From CAZXMB01 sp964641715 (GTDB lineage Bacteria > Desulfobacterota > BSN033 > UBA1163), in contig CAZXMB010000195.1 of the NCBI GenBank assembly GCA_964641715.1, forward strand, positions 1-5,001: a stretch of 5,001 nt of DNA. Reading direction: 5' to 3'. A model generated the notes under the pieces. That model was not told the DNA's origin. It did no database searches and was given only the letters and a program-made list of their open reading frames with translations. The first letter of the stretch is position 1. Every line of letters starts with the position of its first letter. Of the stretch, positions 4,957-5,001 are shown in pieces. The position numbers were made by a program, and so were the translations under genes.

Positions 4957-5001
4957 TGGAGGCGGCAACCGGATTTGAACCGGTGAATAGCGGTTTTGCA
5001 G
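4957..5001 (-). tRNA. tRNA-Cys(GCA), 3' part, cut by the window edge
   Basis: On the minus strand, reading to lower coordinates from 5001, come the anticodon loop CTGCAAA (anticodon GCA, 4999-4997), stem strand ACCGC, a 5-nt variable loop, the T-arm ACCGG-TTCAAAT-CCGGT (4984-4968), acceptor strand TGCCGCC (4967-4961), discriminator T (4960) and an encoded CCA (4959-4957). The U discriminator and GCA anticodon are cysteine identity elements. The 5' half lies beyond the window. No terminator is evident before the dehydrogenase promoter. Confidence 0.9.

Overview
The window is bacterial: leaderless-compact gene spacing, clear Shine-Dalgarno sites, sigma70-type promoters, a rho-independent terminator and a CCA-encoding tRNA. 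Its roughly even base composition and its gene set (a methanogen/anaerobe-like 550-residue IlvD, a LarA-family nickel-pincer racemase and an iron-type alcohol dehydrogenase) fit an anaerobic bacterium, perhaps Desulfobacterota or a relative. That placement is an inference of low confidence.

Layout. Positions 1-354 hold no protein gene. Read on the minus strand they form one short transcription unit: a near-consensus promoter (249-275), the 5' half of a tRNA-Leu(UAA) ending at the 3' edge of its anticodon loop (221-183), about 130 nt of unrecognised sequence with a hairpin, then a strong terminator (53-2). The 3' half of the tRNA is not present. Positions 355-2013 (+) encode a complete IlvD/Edd-family dehydratase. 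It converges on, and overlaps by 17 bp, a minus-strand pair: an iron-type alcohol dehydrogenase (4798-3482, upstream) followed by a LarA-family racemase/epimerase (3427-1997). A perfect 17-bp-arm palindrome fills most of the 54-bp gap between these two genes. Upstream of the dehydrogenase are a good promoter, short palindromes and a tandem 9-mer, and then the 3' part of a tRNA-Cys(GCA) cut by the window edge (4957-5001).

How the genes may work together. All three enzymes belong to families that act on 2-hydroxy acids or their relatives. LarA changes the configuration at C2 of 2-hydroxy acids, IlvD/Edd enzymes dehydrate 2,3-dihydroxy acids to 2-oxo acids, and the dehydrogenase group handles hydroxy/oxo conversions. 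A small hydroxy-acid or sugar-acid cassette is therefore plausible, but the dehydratase is transcribed separately and may simply be the biosynthetic valine/isoleucine enzyme. The most unusual items are the interrupted tRNA-Leu unit with its palindromic junction, and the long palindrome between the dehydrogenase and racemase genes.
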